A stretch of DNA of 32,426 bases, taken from the NCBI GenBank assembly GCA_913031385.1, contig CAJWCT010000008.1, positions 1-32,426 of the forward strand, given 5' to 3'. The position numbers were made by a program, and so were the translations under genes. Shown piece after piece: positions 1 through 8,936 of the stretch (positions within the stretch are counted from its first letter, which is position 1; each line of letters starts with the position of its first letter). The stretch comes from an uncultured Flavobacteriales bacterium (GTDB lineage Bacteria > Bacteroidota > Bacteroidia > Flavobacteriales > Flavobacteriaceae). Under the pieces are notes generated by a model that worked only from the letters and a program-made list of their open reading frames with translations, searched no databases and was not told the DNA's origin.

Positions 1-1823
1 ATAACTACTTGTTTATTGTTATCAACTGCTTTAAATGCAGCTCTTATGGCAATCTCTGTTTTCCCAAAACCAACATCTCCACACACCAATCTGTCCATTG
101 GCTGGTCACTTTCCATATCAGACTTAATTTCCCTAGTTACTTTTATTTGATCATCAGTATCTTCATAAATAAAAGAAGCTTCCAATTCAGTTTGTAAAAA
201 AGTATCCGTAGAATATCTAAACCCCTTCCTTCTTTTTCTTTCAGCATATAATTTAATTAAATCGTAAGCAATTTTTTTTACCCTTGACTTAGTCTTTTGT
301 TTTAATAACGCCCATGCCTTACTACCTAATTTATATATTCTTGGAGACTTTCCTTCTTTACCATTATATTTTGATATCTTATATAAGGAATGGATACTTA
401 AATATAAAACATCCCTTTCACCATAAATTAATTTAATAGCTTCTTGTATTTTTCCGTCAACTTCTATTTTTTGTAATCCTCCAAAGATTCCTATTCCGTG
501 ATCAATATGAGTAATATAATCACCTTTGCTTAACTTATTAATTTGTTTTAGGCTTATTGCTCTTTTATTGAAATACCTTCTTTTAAATCTAAACTTATGA
601 TACCTTTCAAAAATTTGATGATCCGTATAACATGCTAATCTATTTTCATTATCGATAAATCCTGATGAAATCGGCATGATTAAGGTATTATAATTTACAT
701 CCAATTCTAAGTCATTGAAAATTTCATTTAATCTCATCTCCTGCTGCTTGCTTGTGCAACATATATAGTTAGTATATCCTTTGCTACTATTTATGTTTAG
801 ATTATCAATTAATATTTTAAAACTTCTATTAAAAGATGGCTGAGGGATAAAAGAAAATTCAATCTGATCTTTAGATTTAAGCTTTATAGAATCAAATTCA
901 ATTAACCTAAATTTATTGATAGAATCTAAAATATCATCAGAACTAGAATATAAAATATCAGGAGGCAAAATATTATCCTTATCTGTTATAGAGTCAAAAT
1001 TTTGTATAGAAAGTTGAAAATTAGTATTAATACTAGATAATAATAATTCTACATTCTTTGTAAATATTATTGTGCTATCCTGTAATATGTTAATAATATT
1101 ATCCCTGCCTTGTATATTATAACTTGATTGAATATTAGAAGTAATTTTAATAGATGAATGATTTGATTCAGATAGTTGCGTGTTAGTGTCAAACGTCCTA
1201 ATTCTACTAATTTCATCTCCAAAAAATTCAATTCTGTATGGCCTTTCATTAGAAAAAGAAAACACATCTACTATACCGCCTCTAACAGAAAAATCGCCAG
1301 GTTGTGAAACAAAGTCTTCCTTTCTGAAGTTTAATTCAAATAGTTTCGAATTAATATAATCAAGAGAAATATGTTGTTTTAAATTAATCTCTAGGGTAAG
1401 TTTATTTAATTCATTAGCTAGTAGAATTTTTTCAGTAATAGCATCATTATAGGTAATTATTATGCTCCCCTCAGATTCATTCGTATACAAATAGTTTAAA
1501 ACCTCAGTTCTCTGCAGTAAATTATAGGTGCTAATATTATAATCATTATATGGTTCTCTTCCTACACTAGGAAAAAATAAAATATTTAAATTTTCATCTA
1601 TAGTTTCTACATCATTTAAAAAATATGTTGCCTCTTCCTTATCAGAAAAAATTAAAAAAATTGATCTTTTAAGATTTTTAAATATTGAATAAACTATAAA
1701 AGCAAATGAAGAGCCTGCTGTACCTCTAATTGATAATTTTTTTTCATTTTGGGCAATAGAATTCCCTAGTTTTTGCACTTGCAAAGACTCTGAAAAAATT
1801 TTAGTGATAGGATTTTTTATCAA
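1..1823 (-). CDS. mfd: Transcription-repair coupling factor Mfd (N-terminal ~607 residues; runs off left edge)
   Basis: Mfd is an ATP-dependent translocase that removes RNA polymerase stalled at DNA lesions and recruits UvrA. The minus strand is open from 1823 to base 1. The N-terminus has the degenerate UvrB-like module (RGTAGSSFAF, then SDKEEATYFLND). Next comes the conserved QPGDFSVRGGIVDVFSFS segment (about 1215-1310), then the CarD-like RNAP-interacting domain (GDYITHIDHGIGIFGGL, about 490-540). At the window edge lies helicase motif I, GDVGFGKTEIAIRAAFKA (about 25-80). The first module has GSS where a true Walker A would be, as is normal for Mfd, while motif I is intact. The likely start is TTG at 1823, which directly follows an in-frame TGA; no ATG lies nearby. 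The translocase C-terminus is outside the window. Confidence 0.95.
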   Translation of the reverse strand, partial: MIKNPITKIFSESLQVQKLGNSIAQNEKKLSIRGTAGSSFAFIVYSIFKNLKRSIFLIFSDKEEATYFLNDVETIDENLNILFFPSVGREPYNDYNISTYNLLQRTEVLNYLYTNESEGSIIITYNDAITEKILLANELNKLTLEINLKQHISLDYINSKLFELNFRKEDFVSQPGDFSVRGGIVDVFSFSNERPYRIEFFGDEISRIRTFDTNTQLSESNHSSIKITSNIQSSYNIQGRDNIINILQDSTIIFTKNVELLLSSINTNFQLSIQNFDSITDKDNILPPDILYSSSDDILDSINKFRLIEFDSIKLKSKDQIEFSFIPQPSFNRSFKILIDNLNINSSKGYTNYICCTSKQQEMRLNEIFNDLELDVNYNTLIMPISSGFIDNENRLACYTDHQIFERYHKFRFKRRYFNKRAISLKQINKLSKGDYITHIDHGIGIFGGLQKIEVDGKIQEAIKLIYGERDVLYLSIHSLYKISKYNGKEGKSPRIYKLGSKAWALLKQKTKSRVKKIAYDLIKLYAERKRRKGFRYSTDTFLQTELEASFIYEDTDDQIKVTREIKSDMESDQPMDRLVCGDVGFGKTEIAIRAAFKAVDNNKQVV

Positions 1824-1870
1824 TCAAAAAATTTCAGCAAATATATATAAGTAGAATGTATTATTAGATT

Positions 1871-2878
1871 TTATTTGCTATTTTTTATAAAGGTTTGAAG
1901 TTGGTTTATCATTTTTTCACTTCCACAATAAAATGGTATGCGCTGATGCAAAGCTTCTGGCTGAATATCTAATATGTTTTCTTCTCCATCTATAGCTAAG
2001 CCTCCAGCTTGCTCACAAATAAATGATATTGGATTGCATTCATAAAGTAATCTTAGTTTCCCTTTTGGGTTTTTTGAAGTATTTGGATACATAAATATAC
2101 CTCCCTTAATCAAATTCCTATGAAAATCTGAAACAAGTGAGCCAATATATCTAGAAGTATACGGCCTGTCATCTTCCTCCATTTGACAAAATTTCAAATA
2201 TTTCTTTACATAATCTGGAAACTGCAAATAATTCCCCTCATTAATAGAATAAATAGATCCTTTTTTTGGAAATTTTAAATTAGCATGTGAATGATAAAAT
2301 GAACCTATAGCTGGATTTAGTGTAAATCCATTTACCCCATCTCCAGTAGTATATACAAGCATTGTTGATGTTCCATATATAATATAACCTGCTGCAACCT
2401 GGTTTCTTCCTTTTTGTAAAAAATCATCCATTGAAACATTATTGCCAATTTCACTAATTCTTCTATAAACTGAAAAAATTGTACCAACAGATACATTCAC
2501 ATCAATATTTGATGATCCATCTAATGGATCTATTAGAACTACATAGCTATTCTGATTATTTTTATCAATGCTATTAACTGAAATAAAACTTTCATCCTCC
2601 TCGCTAGCAAGACCACATATAATATTCCTATTGACTAGTGTATTTCTAAATTTATTATTAGCATAGACATCAAGTTTTTGTTGTTTTTCCTCTTGGACAT
2701 TAATTTTTCCGGTTTCACCAATAATATCAACAAGACCAGCCTTATTAACTTCATGATTTACCACTTTAGCTGCTAGTCTAATAGAATTTATTAATCTAGA
2801 TAATTCGCCAGAAGAGTATTTAAACGAACTTTGATTATTTATTATAAATTCACCTAATGTCTGATTTTTATTTTGCAT
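1871..2878 (-). CDS. fbp: Class I fructose-1,6-bisphosphatase
   Basis: This enzyme hydrolyses fructose-1,6-bisphosphate to fructose-6-phosphate in cytoplasmic gluconeogenesis. The 335-residue product has the normal length for the family. It shows the metal- and phosphate-binding signature [19 protein letters not shown] at about residues 117-135. The substrate-binding C-terminal part reads [15 protein letters not shown], then [22 protein letters not shown] split by charged residues, then AGGLAIDGE. The start is an ATG at 2878, 69 bp from the divergent GNAT gene, so the short gap should hold both promoters; I could not identify a convincing promoter motif there. The gene lies 47 bp upstream of mfd on the same strand. 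Confidence 0.96.
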   Translation of the reverse strand: MQNKNQTLGEFIINNQSSFKYSSGELSRLINSIRLAAKVVNHEVNKAGLVDIIGETGKINVQEEKQQKLDVYANNKFRNTLVNRNIICGLASEEDESFISVNSIDKNNQNSYVVLIDPLDGSSNIDVNVSVGTIFSVYRRISEIGNNVSMDDFLQKGRNQVAAGYIIYGTSTMLVYTTGDGVNGFTLNPAIGSFYHSHANLKFPKKGSIYSINEGNYLQFPDYVKKYLKFCQMEEDDRPYTSRYIGSLVSDFHRNLIKGGIFMYPNTSKNPKGKLRLLYECNPISFICEQAGGLAIDGEENILDIQPEALHQRIPFYCGSEKMINQLQTFIKNSK

Positions 2879-2947
2879 TGGACAACTAAAAATACTATTT
2901 AATTTATTTAGAAAAAAATTATATAATTTAGATATTTAAAATTAATT

Positions 2948-3418
2948 ATGGATATAACTATACGTAAAGCAAAAAAAGAAGATATGAGTCGTGTCCATGA
3001 ATTGATTATGGAACTTGCTGTGTATGAGAAATTACCACAAGAGGTTGAAGTAAATCCGAGCGATTTAGTTAATGATGGATTTGGAGAAAAGCCATTGTTT
3101 CATTGTTTTGTAGCAGAAGTAAATTCAACAGTAGAAGGTATGGCTATTATTTACAATAGATATTCAACATGGAAAGGGAAAACTGTTCATCTTGAAGATT
3201 TAATAGTAACTAAAAATATGAGGAATAAAGGAATTGGCGCTTTATTACTTGATAAAGTAATTTTATTTGGAAAAGAAATGAGTGTAAAAAGAATTTCTTG
3301 GGAGGTTATTGATTGGAATAAAAAAGCTATTAAATTTTATGAAAGAAAAGGAGCTAAATTAATTAGTGATTGGAGTATAATTCATCTAAATAAAGAAGCT
3401 ATTAAAAATTATCATTAG
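2948..3418 (+). CDS. GNAT-family N-acetyltransferase, spermidine/spermine acetyltransferase (SAT)-like
   Basis: The 156-residue product is a single-domain, acetyl-CoA-dependent GNAT enzyme. The N-terminus (ITIRKAKKEDMSRVHELI, then ELAVYEKLPQEVEVNPSDL, then DGFGEKPLFHCFVAEV) follows the layout of diamine/thialysine acetyltransferases. The acetyl-CoA pyrophosphate-binding loop is visible as RNKGIGALLLDKV (about 97-109), preceded by LEDLIVTKNMR. The NKKAIKFYERKGA stretch is the usual motif B end. The substrate is a small polyamine-like amine by family resemblance only. It is one of the few plus-strand genes here, and its last 17 bp overlap the 3' end of the convergent arsC gene. Confidence 0.85.
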   Translation: MDITIRKAKKEDMSRVHELIMELAVYEKLPQEVEVNPSDLVNDGFGEKPLFHCFVAEVNSTVEGMAIIYNRYSTWKGKTVHLEDLIVTKNMRNKGIGALLLDKVILFGKEMSVKRISWEVIDWNKKAIKFYERKGAKLISDWSIIHLNKEAIKNYH

Positions 3419-3818
3419 CAAAATTTAAACAAAACTCTTTTATTTGATCCCTTACTAAAATAAATTTATTTCTACTTTCTTCTTCAGATAAATCAAATTT
3501 TGAAGGATCGATAAAGTTCTTATGAATTCTTAGGGTATTCATATTAGGGATAAATGGACACTTCTCATGAGCATGATTGCATACAGTTATGATAAAGTCA
3601 AAATTAATAGACAGATATTCTTGTGCATTATTTGATGAATTCGTGCTAATATCTATACCATCATCTATCATTACCTCAATTGCAATTGGATTAAGTCCAT
3701 GAACTTCTATTCCAGCGCTATATATATTAGCCTTTCCCTTGCAATAAGAATTAAGATAGCCATGGGCAATTTGACTTCTACATGAATTACCAGTACATAG
3801 TACTAATATGTTTTTCAT
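3402..3818 (-). CDS. arsC: Thioredoxin-coupled arsenate reductase (LMW-PTP fold)
   Basis: This enzyme reduces arsenate to arsenite using a relay of three cysteines regenerated by thioredoxin. The 138-residue product starts MKNILVLCTGNSCRS, a low-molecular-weight tyrosine phosphatase P-loop with nucleophile Cys8. The resolving cysteines are Cys80 and Cys87 (TVCNHAHEKCPF). The 8/80/87 spacing equals the 10/82/89 spacing of the well-studied staphylococcal ArsC, which favours arsenate reductase over a plain phosphatase. The catalytic Asp lies in FIDPSKFD. No arsR or arsenite efflux gene is next to it. The gene follows mgtE by 17 bp on the same strand, so it may be the tail of that operon. It overlaps the GNAT gene tail to tail. 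Confidence 0.88.
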   Translation of the reverse strand: MKNILVLCTGNSCRSQIAHGYLNSYCKGKANIYSAGIEVHGLNPIAIEVMIDDGIDISTNSSNNAQEYLSINFDFIITVCNHAHEKCPFIPNMNTLRIHKNFIDPSKFDLSEEESRNKFILVRDQIKEFCLNFANDNF

Positions 3819-3835
3819 TGGATAGTAAAATTAAA

Positions 3836-5206
3836 CTAAAATTGAAGTATAAGTTTAGCTATTAAAAAGTAAATTAATATTCCGAAAATATCATTACTTG
3901 TTGTAATAAATGGTCCAGTTGCTATTGCGGGATCTATTCCTCTTTTATTTAAGAATAAAGGAATAAATGTACCTACAATTCCTGCCACAATTATTACTGC
4001 TACCAAAGATAAAGATATAGCAAGAGCAACATCTATTTCATTACGCCAAAAGTAAATGAAACCAAATAAAAAAACTGCTAAAATTATTCCATTCAAGATT
4101 GATAATAAAGTTTCCTTAAATAGCCTGTTATTAATACTATCCTTTATGTCATTATTTGCTAATCCTTGCACTATAATTGCACTTGATTGAACTCCTACAT
4201 TACCTGCCATTGCGGCAATTAATGGAGTAAAGTAGAATAATATTTTGTACTGCAGTAAAACCTCTTCAAAACCGCCCATAACAGCTGCGGCACCAATACC
4301 GCCTAACAATCCTAAAAATAACCATGGAAGTCTTGCCCATGAAAGTTTATAAATTGAGTCATCTACATCTACATCCTGAGTAATACCGGCAGCTAATTGG
4401 TAATCTTTTTCAGCCTCCTCCTTAATTAAGTCAACTATATCATCAATTGTAATTCTGCCTAATAACTTTTTTTTGTCGTCAACCACTGGAATTGCCCCCA
4501 AATCATATTTTTGCATAATACTAGCAACATGTTCTGCTGTATCATTTACATTTACAAAATCAACTTTAGAAATATAAATTGACTTAATATTTGATTTTGG
4601 GTTTGCAACTAATAAGTCTTTTAATGAAAGCCTCCCTAATAACATATCATTATTATCAACTACATATACAGAATGTACTCTGGTGACTTCAGATGCCTGT
4701 AGCCTCATTTCTTTAATACATCTTGTGACAGGCCAATTTTCATTAACCTTAATTAACTCTTTTGCCATTAACCCCCCAGCTGAATCATCATCATATTTAA
4801 GTAATTCTTTTATATCAGCTTTATGGTCTTTATCCTCAATCTTTGAGATTACCTTTTTTTGTCTCTCTTCAGGTAATTCTGCAATTATATCTGTTGCATC
4901 ATCAGTGTCTAATTCCTCAACCTCCTCTGCAATTTCTTTAGTAGATAAATTTTTGAGAATTTTTTCTCTATAATCATCATCTAACTCCATTAAAATATCA
5001 GATGTTTCTTCACTATCTAATAGCTTAATAATATATGTGGCTTGATCAAAGTGGAGCTCCTCTAATATCTCAGCTACATCAGCATGATGTAGTTCGTCAA
5101 ATTTATTGCGTAATTTTTTCTCATCATTATTATCAACAAGATTAATTATCTCATTAATTAACTGATCAGTCATCTGGAATTTTTTATTTTGATCTTTTTT
5201 CCCCAA
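3836..5206 (-). CDS. mgtE: Magnesium transporter MgtE
   Basis: MgtE is an inner-membrane Mg2+ channel gated by cytoplasmic Mg2+. The 456-residue product has the full architecture. An acidic MgtE_N superhelical domain spans residues about 20-140 (LHHADVAEILEELHFDQA, then EELDTDDATDIIAELPEE). Two CBS domains follow at about 145-265. Five hydrophobic helices fill about 285-456. The pore signature GNVGVQSSAIIVQGL and the last-helix signature GPFITTSNDIFGILIYF are both intact. The start overlaps the 3' end of rsmA by 23 bp in another frame, implying co-transcription. There is no room for a Mg2+ leader element upstream. Confidence 0.96.
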   Translation of the reverse strand: MGKKDQNKKFQMTDQLINEIINLVDNNDEKKLRNKFDELHHADVAEILEELHFDQATYIIKLLDSEETSDILMELDDDYREKILKNLSTKEIAEEVEELDTDDATDIIAELPEERQKKVISKIEDKDHKADIKELLKYDDDSAGGLMAKELIKVNENWPVTRCIKEMRLQASEVTRVHSVYVVDNNDMLLGRLSLKDLLVANPKSNIKSIYISKVDFVNVNDTAEHVASIMQKYDLGAIPVVDDKKKLLGRITIDDIVDLIKEEAEKDYQLAAGITQDVDVDDSIYKLSWARLPWLFLGLLGGIGAAAVMGGFEEVLLQYKILFYFTPLIAAMAGNVGVQSSAIIVQGLANNDIKDSINNRLFKETLLSILNGIILAVFLFGFIYFWRNEIDVALAISLSLVAVIIVAGIVGTFIPLFLNKRGIDPAIATGPFITTSNDIFGILIYFLIAKLILQF

Positions 5207-5993
5207 GAATTAAATTTTTAGTGTCAGAATCAATTAAATTAGTCAGTACAACAAAATTTTCAATAGATAATTGTTCTGGACGTAGGTCAAAGATACTATC
5301 TTCTCTTAAATTATCACTTAAATTGAAAACTTTTAAGCTATTTCTTAAAGTTTTTCTTCGATGGTTAAAAGCAGTTTTTACTATCTTGAAAAAAGAAATT
5401 TCATCACAGGCTAACTTATAGTGCTTCTTTCTAATAAATTGAACAACTGCAGAGCTTACTTTCGGTTTGGGATAAAAAACATTAGGGGATACAGTAAAAA
5501 GATAATTAGTAGAATAAAAAGCCTTAGAGTATACTGAAAGTATTCCATATTTTTTACTTCCAAAATCTTCACAAATTCTTTCGGCAACTTCCTTTTGAAA
5601 CATTCCGCAAAATTCTGGAATAATCTCTCTTGATTCTAAAATTTTAAAAACTATTTGAGAAGAAATATTATATGGGAAATTCCCAATTATAGCATAAGGC
5701 TTCCCATTAAACACATTACATAAATTAATTTTTAAAAAATCTTCATTTATAATATTATTCCTTAAAGGAATTAAATTTTGATTTAAGTATTCAACAGATT
5801 CATTATCAATTTCAACTACTTTTAAATTTATCTTTTTCTTAATTAATTCCCTTGTTAATATCCCAGTTCCTGGGCCAATTTCTAGTAAATTATTATATCC
5901 TTTATATGAAATAGAGTCAACAATTCTGGCTGCTATATTCTTGTCATTTAGGAAATGTTGACCAAGACTTTTTTTAGGCTTAACATTTCGCAT
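5184..5993 (-). CDS. rsmA: 16S rRNA (adenine1518-N6/adenine1519-N6)-dimethyltransferase
   Basis: RsmA (KsgA) dimethylates two adjacent adenines in helix 45 of 16S rRNA during late 30S maturation, using S-adenosylmethionine. The 269-residue product begins with the family hallmark KKSLGQHFLNDKNIAARIV. The SAM-binding motif I is LLEIGPGTGILTRELI (about 37-52). The catalytic motif IV is NFPYNISSQIVFKIL (about 124-138). The C-terminal helical domain includes KTAFNHRRKTLRNSL. It lies 9 bp after serS, and its last codons overlap the mgtE start, placing it mid-operon. Confidence 0.97.
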   Translation of the reverse strand: MRNVKPKKSLGQHFLNDKNIAARIVDSISYKGYNNLLEIGPGTGILTRELIKKKINLKVVEIDNESVEYLNQNLIPLRNNIINEDFLKINLCNVFNGKPYAIIGNFPYNISSQIVFKILESREIIPEFCGMFQKEVAERICEDFGSKKYGILSVYSKAFYSTNYLFTVSPNVFYPKPKVSSAVVQFIRKKHYKLACDEISFFKIVKTAFNHRRKTLRNSLKVFNLSDNLREDSIFDLRPEQLSIENFVVLTNLIDSDTKNLILGEKRSK

Positions 5994-6002
5994 CGTATAA
6001 GA

Positions 6003-7274
6003 TTAATTTATGATTGAAAAACCAGTATATGGAATCAATACTTCTGGTATTACTATACCTTTTTCAGTTTGAAAATTTTCTATTATAGCAGCAAATATTC
6101 TTGGTAAAGCTAAGGCACTTCCATTAAGAGTATGTGCAAGGTCAATATTGCCCTCAGAATCTCGATATCTTAATTTAAGCCTATTAGATTGATAAGATTC
6201 AAAATTTGATACAGAAGAAACTTCAAGCCACTTCTTTTGTGCTGCAGAATATACTTCAAAATCATATGTAAATGCGGATGCAAATCCTAAATCAGATCCA
6301 CATAATTTAAGTATTCTATAAGGTAGCCCAAGTTTATCAATTATAAATTTCACGTGTTCAACCATTTCCTCTAATGCGTGGTAAGATTTTTCAGGATGTT
6401 CAACTCTAAGAATTTCAACTTTATCAAACTGATGTAATCTGTTTAAACCTCTAACATGAGCTCCATAACTGCCAGCTTCTCTTCTAAAACATGGACTAAA
6501 TGCAGTTATAGACTTTGGAAGTTCATTTTCATTTAAAATCACATCCTTAAATATATTAGTTGCAGGAACCTCAGCAGTTGGAATAAGATATAGATTGTCC
6601 TTCTCAATGTGATACATCTGACCTTCCTTATCAGGAAGCTGACCAGTTCCAATTCCAGAATCTTCATTAACTAAATACGGAATTTGAACTTCATTATAAC
6701 CAGCATCTACATTCATATCAAGGAAAAATGTAATCAAGGAACGCTGCAATTTTGCTCCCATTCCTTTATAGACTGGGAATCCAGAACCTGTAATTTTATT
6801 TCCAAGCTCAAAATCAATTATATCATATTTCTTTGCTAAATCCCAGTGTGGAAGCGCAGCTGAGTTTAACTTAGGTAAATCTCCACTGCTGTAAACTTGC
6901 ATATTATCCTCCTCACCTTTCCCGTCTGGGACAGCCTGATTTGGAATATTAGGAATCTTATATAAAAGATCTAGTATTTTGTCTTTAATGGAATTTAATT
7001 CAGAATTTAATCCCTTTGTAGTTTCCTTAAATTTTGCTGTTTGTTCTTTTATTTTATCGGCCCGATCCTTATTTCCAGACTTAATTAATTTACCAATCTC
7101 CTTGGATAATTTATTAGATTCGGAAAAAATATTTTCAAGTTCTAATTGGATTTTTTTTCTCTGTGAATTAAAATCTTCTAACTCACCAATAATTTTAGTT
7201 GCATCGAAGTTTCTTTTTGATAAAGCATTAATTACTTGCTTTTTATTCTCAATTATGTAAGATACTTTTAGCAT
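6003..7274 (-). CDS. serS: Seryl-tRNA synthetase
   Basis: SerS charges tRNA-Ser (and tRNA-Sec where present) with serine. The 423-residue product is full length. An N-terminal antiparallel coiled-coil tRNA-binding arm covers about residues 25-105 and is lysine/glutamate rich. The class II catalytic core follows, with motif 2 in FSPCFRREAGSYGAHVRGL and motif 3 in LNGSALALPRIFAAIIENF. The serine-binding TAEVPATN motif is also present. The gene starts with ATG 40 bp after ribF on the same strand. Confidence 0.97.
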   Translation of the reverse strand: MLKVSYIIENKKQVINALSKRNFDATKIIGELEDFNSQRKKIQLELENIFSESNKLSKEIGKLIKSGNKDRADKIKEQTAKFKETTKGLNSELNSIKDKILDLLYKIPNIPNQAVPDGKGEEDNMQVYSSGDLPKLNSAALPHWDLAKKYDIIDFELGNKITGSGFPVYKGMGAKLQRSLITFFLDMNVDAGYNEVQIPYLVNEDSGIGTGQLPDKEGQMYHIEKDNLYLIPTAEVPATNIFKDVILNENELPKSITAFSPCFRREAGSYGAHVRGLNRLHQFDKVEILRVEHPEKSYHALEEMVEHVKFIIDKLGLPYRILKLCGSDLGFASAFTYDFEVYSAAQKKWLEVSSVSNFESYQSNRLKLRYRDSEGNIDLAHTLNGSALALPRIFAAIIENFQTEKGIVIPEVLIPYTGFSIIN

Positions 7275-7314
7275 TTTATATAAATTTAGTTAAATCTAAA
7301 TTAATAATTAAAGT

Positions 7315-8256
7315 CTATTTTATTTCAATTTCGTTTTCCTCTAAATATTTAAACGTGAAATCTCTATCTAATTCTAGTTGTTCTCTAAGTAATTCTGGAG
7401 AATTAAACTTTTTCTCATCCCTAATTCTCTTGATTAATTTAATTGTAATATTCTTATCATAAATATCATAATCAAGGTCAAAAAAATGAATTTCAATGGA
7501 TTGATTTTTGTCAGTAAAAGTTGGGTTTTTTCCAATATTCATCATCCCATAATATGTTTCAGAATCTATACTAGAAGCTACAATATAAACACCATTATTA
7601 GGTATCAATTTGTACTCACCCTTTATTTTGACATTTGCTGTTGGGAATCCTAAGAGTTTTCCTCTCCCCATACCCTTAACAACCTTTCCAGTTAAAACAA
7701 AATATTCATTCAAATATTTATTTACATAATCTATATTGCCTTCCTTAAGCAAATCTCTAATTTTGGTAGAGCTAATCGATATATCATTTATTTTCCTAGG
7801 TAATATTTCGGTTACTTCAAAGTCATAAATTTCTCCAAATTCTCTTAGTTGAATAATATTTGCATCTCTATTTCTTCCAAAACGATGATCATATCCTACG
7901 ATTAAATGTTTTGCATTTAAGGTGTTTACTAAAATATCTCTAATAAATTCTAAAGCTGTTAATCTAGAAAATTCCTTGGTAAACTCCTTAATTATAAAAT
8001 AATCAATATTATATTTTTTTAATATCTCTACTTTTTCATCAATTGTATTTATAAGCTTAATATTCTTGCTGTTCTGCAAAACTATTTTTGGATGAGGGAA
8101 GAAGCTTAAAACTATTGATTTTAGTTTTTTCTTATTAGAAATTTCCTGAAGCTTACAGAGTATATCTTGATGGCCTATATGAATTCCATCAAATGTGCCA
8201 ACAGTTACAACTGAACTTTCTATACTATTATATTCTTTAAAACTTTTTGTTATCAA
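7315..8256 (-). CDS. ribF: Bifunctional riboflavin kinase / FAD synthetase
   Basis: RibF makes FMN from riboflavin and then FAD from FMN in the cytoplasm. The 313-residue product has an N-terminal nucleotidyltransferase half with the GTFDGIHIGHQDIL motif (about 21-34) and VGYDHRFGRNRD (about 120-131), and ISSTKIRDLL closing the domain. The C-terminal flavokinase half holds GKVVKGMGRGKLLGFPTAN (about 189-207) with the catalytic Mg/ATP-binding PTAN. The gene follows pth by 12 bp. That gap is too small for an FMN riboswitch. Confidence 0.97.
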   Translation of the reverse strand: MITKSFKEYNSIESSVVTVGTFDGIHIGHQDILCKLQEISNKKKLKSIVLSFFPHPKIVLQNSKNIKLINTIDEKVEILKKYNIDYFIIKEFTKEFSRLTALEFIRDILVNTLNAKHLIVGYDHRFGRNRDANIIQLREFGEIYDFEVTEILPRKINDISISSTKIRDLLKEGNIDYVNKYLNEYFVLTGKVVKGMGRGKLLGFPTANVKIKGEYKLIPNNGVYIVASSIDSETYYGMMNIGKNPTFTDKNQSIEIHFFDLDYDIYDKNITIKLIKRIRDEKKFNSPELLREQLELDRDFTFKYLEENEIEIK

Positions 8257-8268
8257 TTTATCTAATAA

Positions 8269-8838
8269 CTATTTTTTTGAATTATAACTATTCATTGTAG
8301 AGTCAATTCCATTCATTACAAAAGAAATAATAACTTCACATATTTTTGGAAAAATTGAAAATAATTCTCTATGTTCATCTTCATTTAATTTGCCTAAAAC
8401 AAAATCAATTTGATTAAAATTTTTATAATCACTTAAAATGCCTATTCTAAGTCTATTATATACTGTGGTGTTTAATGTATTTTCTATATCCAAAAGACCG
8501 TTATGTCCTCCACAATTGCCATTTGATCTTATCCTAAAATTACATAATGGTAAATTTAGGTCATCACTAATGACTAGCAAGTTTTCAATCTCAATTTTTT
8601 CTTTGGAAAGCCAATATTTAACAGCTATTCCGCTTAAATTCATATATGTATTTGGTTTTAGTAAAATAAATGATCTGCCTTTAGATTTAAATTTACAAAT
8701 GCATCCATACTTTACATCCTCAAAAGAAAGATCATTGCTTTCTGCAAAATAATTTAGTGCCATGAAACCTATATTATGTCTTGTTTCAAAATACTGATCA
8801 CCAACATTTCCTAAACCAACAATTAAATATTTTTTCAT
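8269..8838 (-). CDS. pth: Peptidyl-tRNA hydrolase
   Basis: Pth cleaves peptidyl-tRNAs released by stalled ribosomes and recycles the tRNA. The 189-residue product has family length. It shows the N-terminal signature VGLGNVGDQYFETRHNIGF with the catalytic His in TRHNIGF (His21). The substrate-binding KPNTYMNLSG is present, as is GNCGGHNGLLDIENTL with its conserved His. It is the first gene after the rplY terminator, so it probably heads the pth-ribF-serS-rsmA-mgtE(-arsC) transcription unit. Confidence 0.96.
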   Translation of the reverse strand: MKKYLIVGLGNVGDQYFETRHNIGFMALNYFAESNDLSFEDVKYGCICKFKSKGRSFILLKPNTYMNLSGIAVKYWLSKEKIEIENLLVISDDLNLPLCNFRIRSNGNCGGHNGLLDIENTLNTTVYNRLRIGILSDYKNFNQIDFVLGKLNEDEHRELFSIFPKICEVIISFVMNGIDSTMNSYNSKK

Positions 8839-8873
8839 TAATAAATTTTAATAATTAAGATATAGAATTAACA

Positions 8874-8881
8874 CAAAAATA
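8874..8881 (-). promoter_or_regulatory. Candidate -7 element for the pth operon
   Basis: On the minus strand this reads TATTTTTG, an exact match to the Bacteroidota -7 consensus TAnnTTTG, 36 bp upstream of the pth ATG and just beyond the rplY terminator U-tract. No TTTG/TTG is found about 19 bp upstream. The match may be chance in such T-rich sequence. Confidence 0.25.
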
Positions 8882-8883
8882 AA

Positions 8884-8913
8884 AAAGCATTCTGAGAAAA
8901 TACAGAATGCTTT
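8884..8913 (-). terminator. Rho-independent terminator of the prs-rplY unit
   Basis: A perfect 11-bp stem (AAAGCATTCTG at 8884-8894, CAGAATGCTTT at 8903-8913) encloses an 8-base loop. In the minus-strand transcript it is followed by a U-rich run (TTTTTTATTTTTG). It lies 23 bp after the rplY stop and before the pth operon. The plus-strand side has a weaker T-rich tail. Confidence 0.9.
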
Positions 8914-8936
8914 ATTATTATTGAACAATATATATT

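Noticed and set aside
3402-3418. 17-bp convergent overlap of the GNAT and arsC genes as a regulatory antisense device
   Set aside because: Short tail-to-tail overlaps are common in compact genomes. Both ends code for normal C-termini and nothing else suggests regulation.
5207-5220. Mg2+ riboswitch before mgtE, or FMN riboswitch before ribF
   Set aside because: mgtE starts inside the rsmA gene and ribF begins 12 bp after pth, so neither has a leader long enough for such an element.
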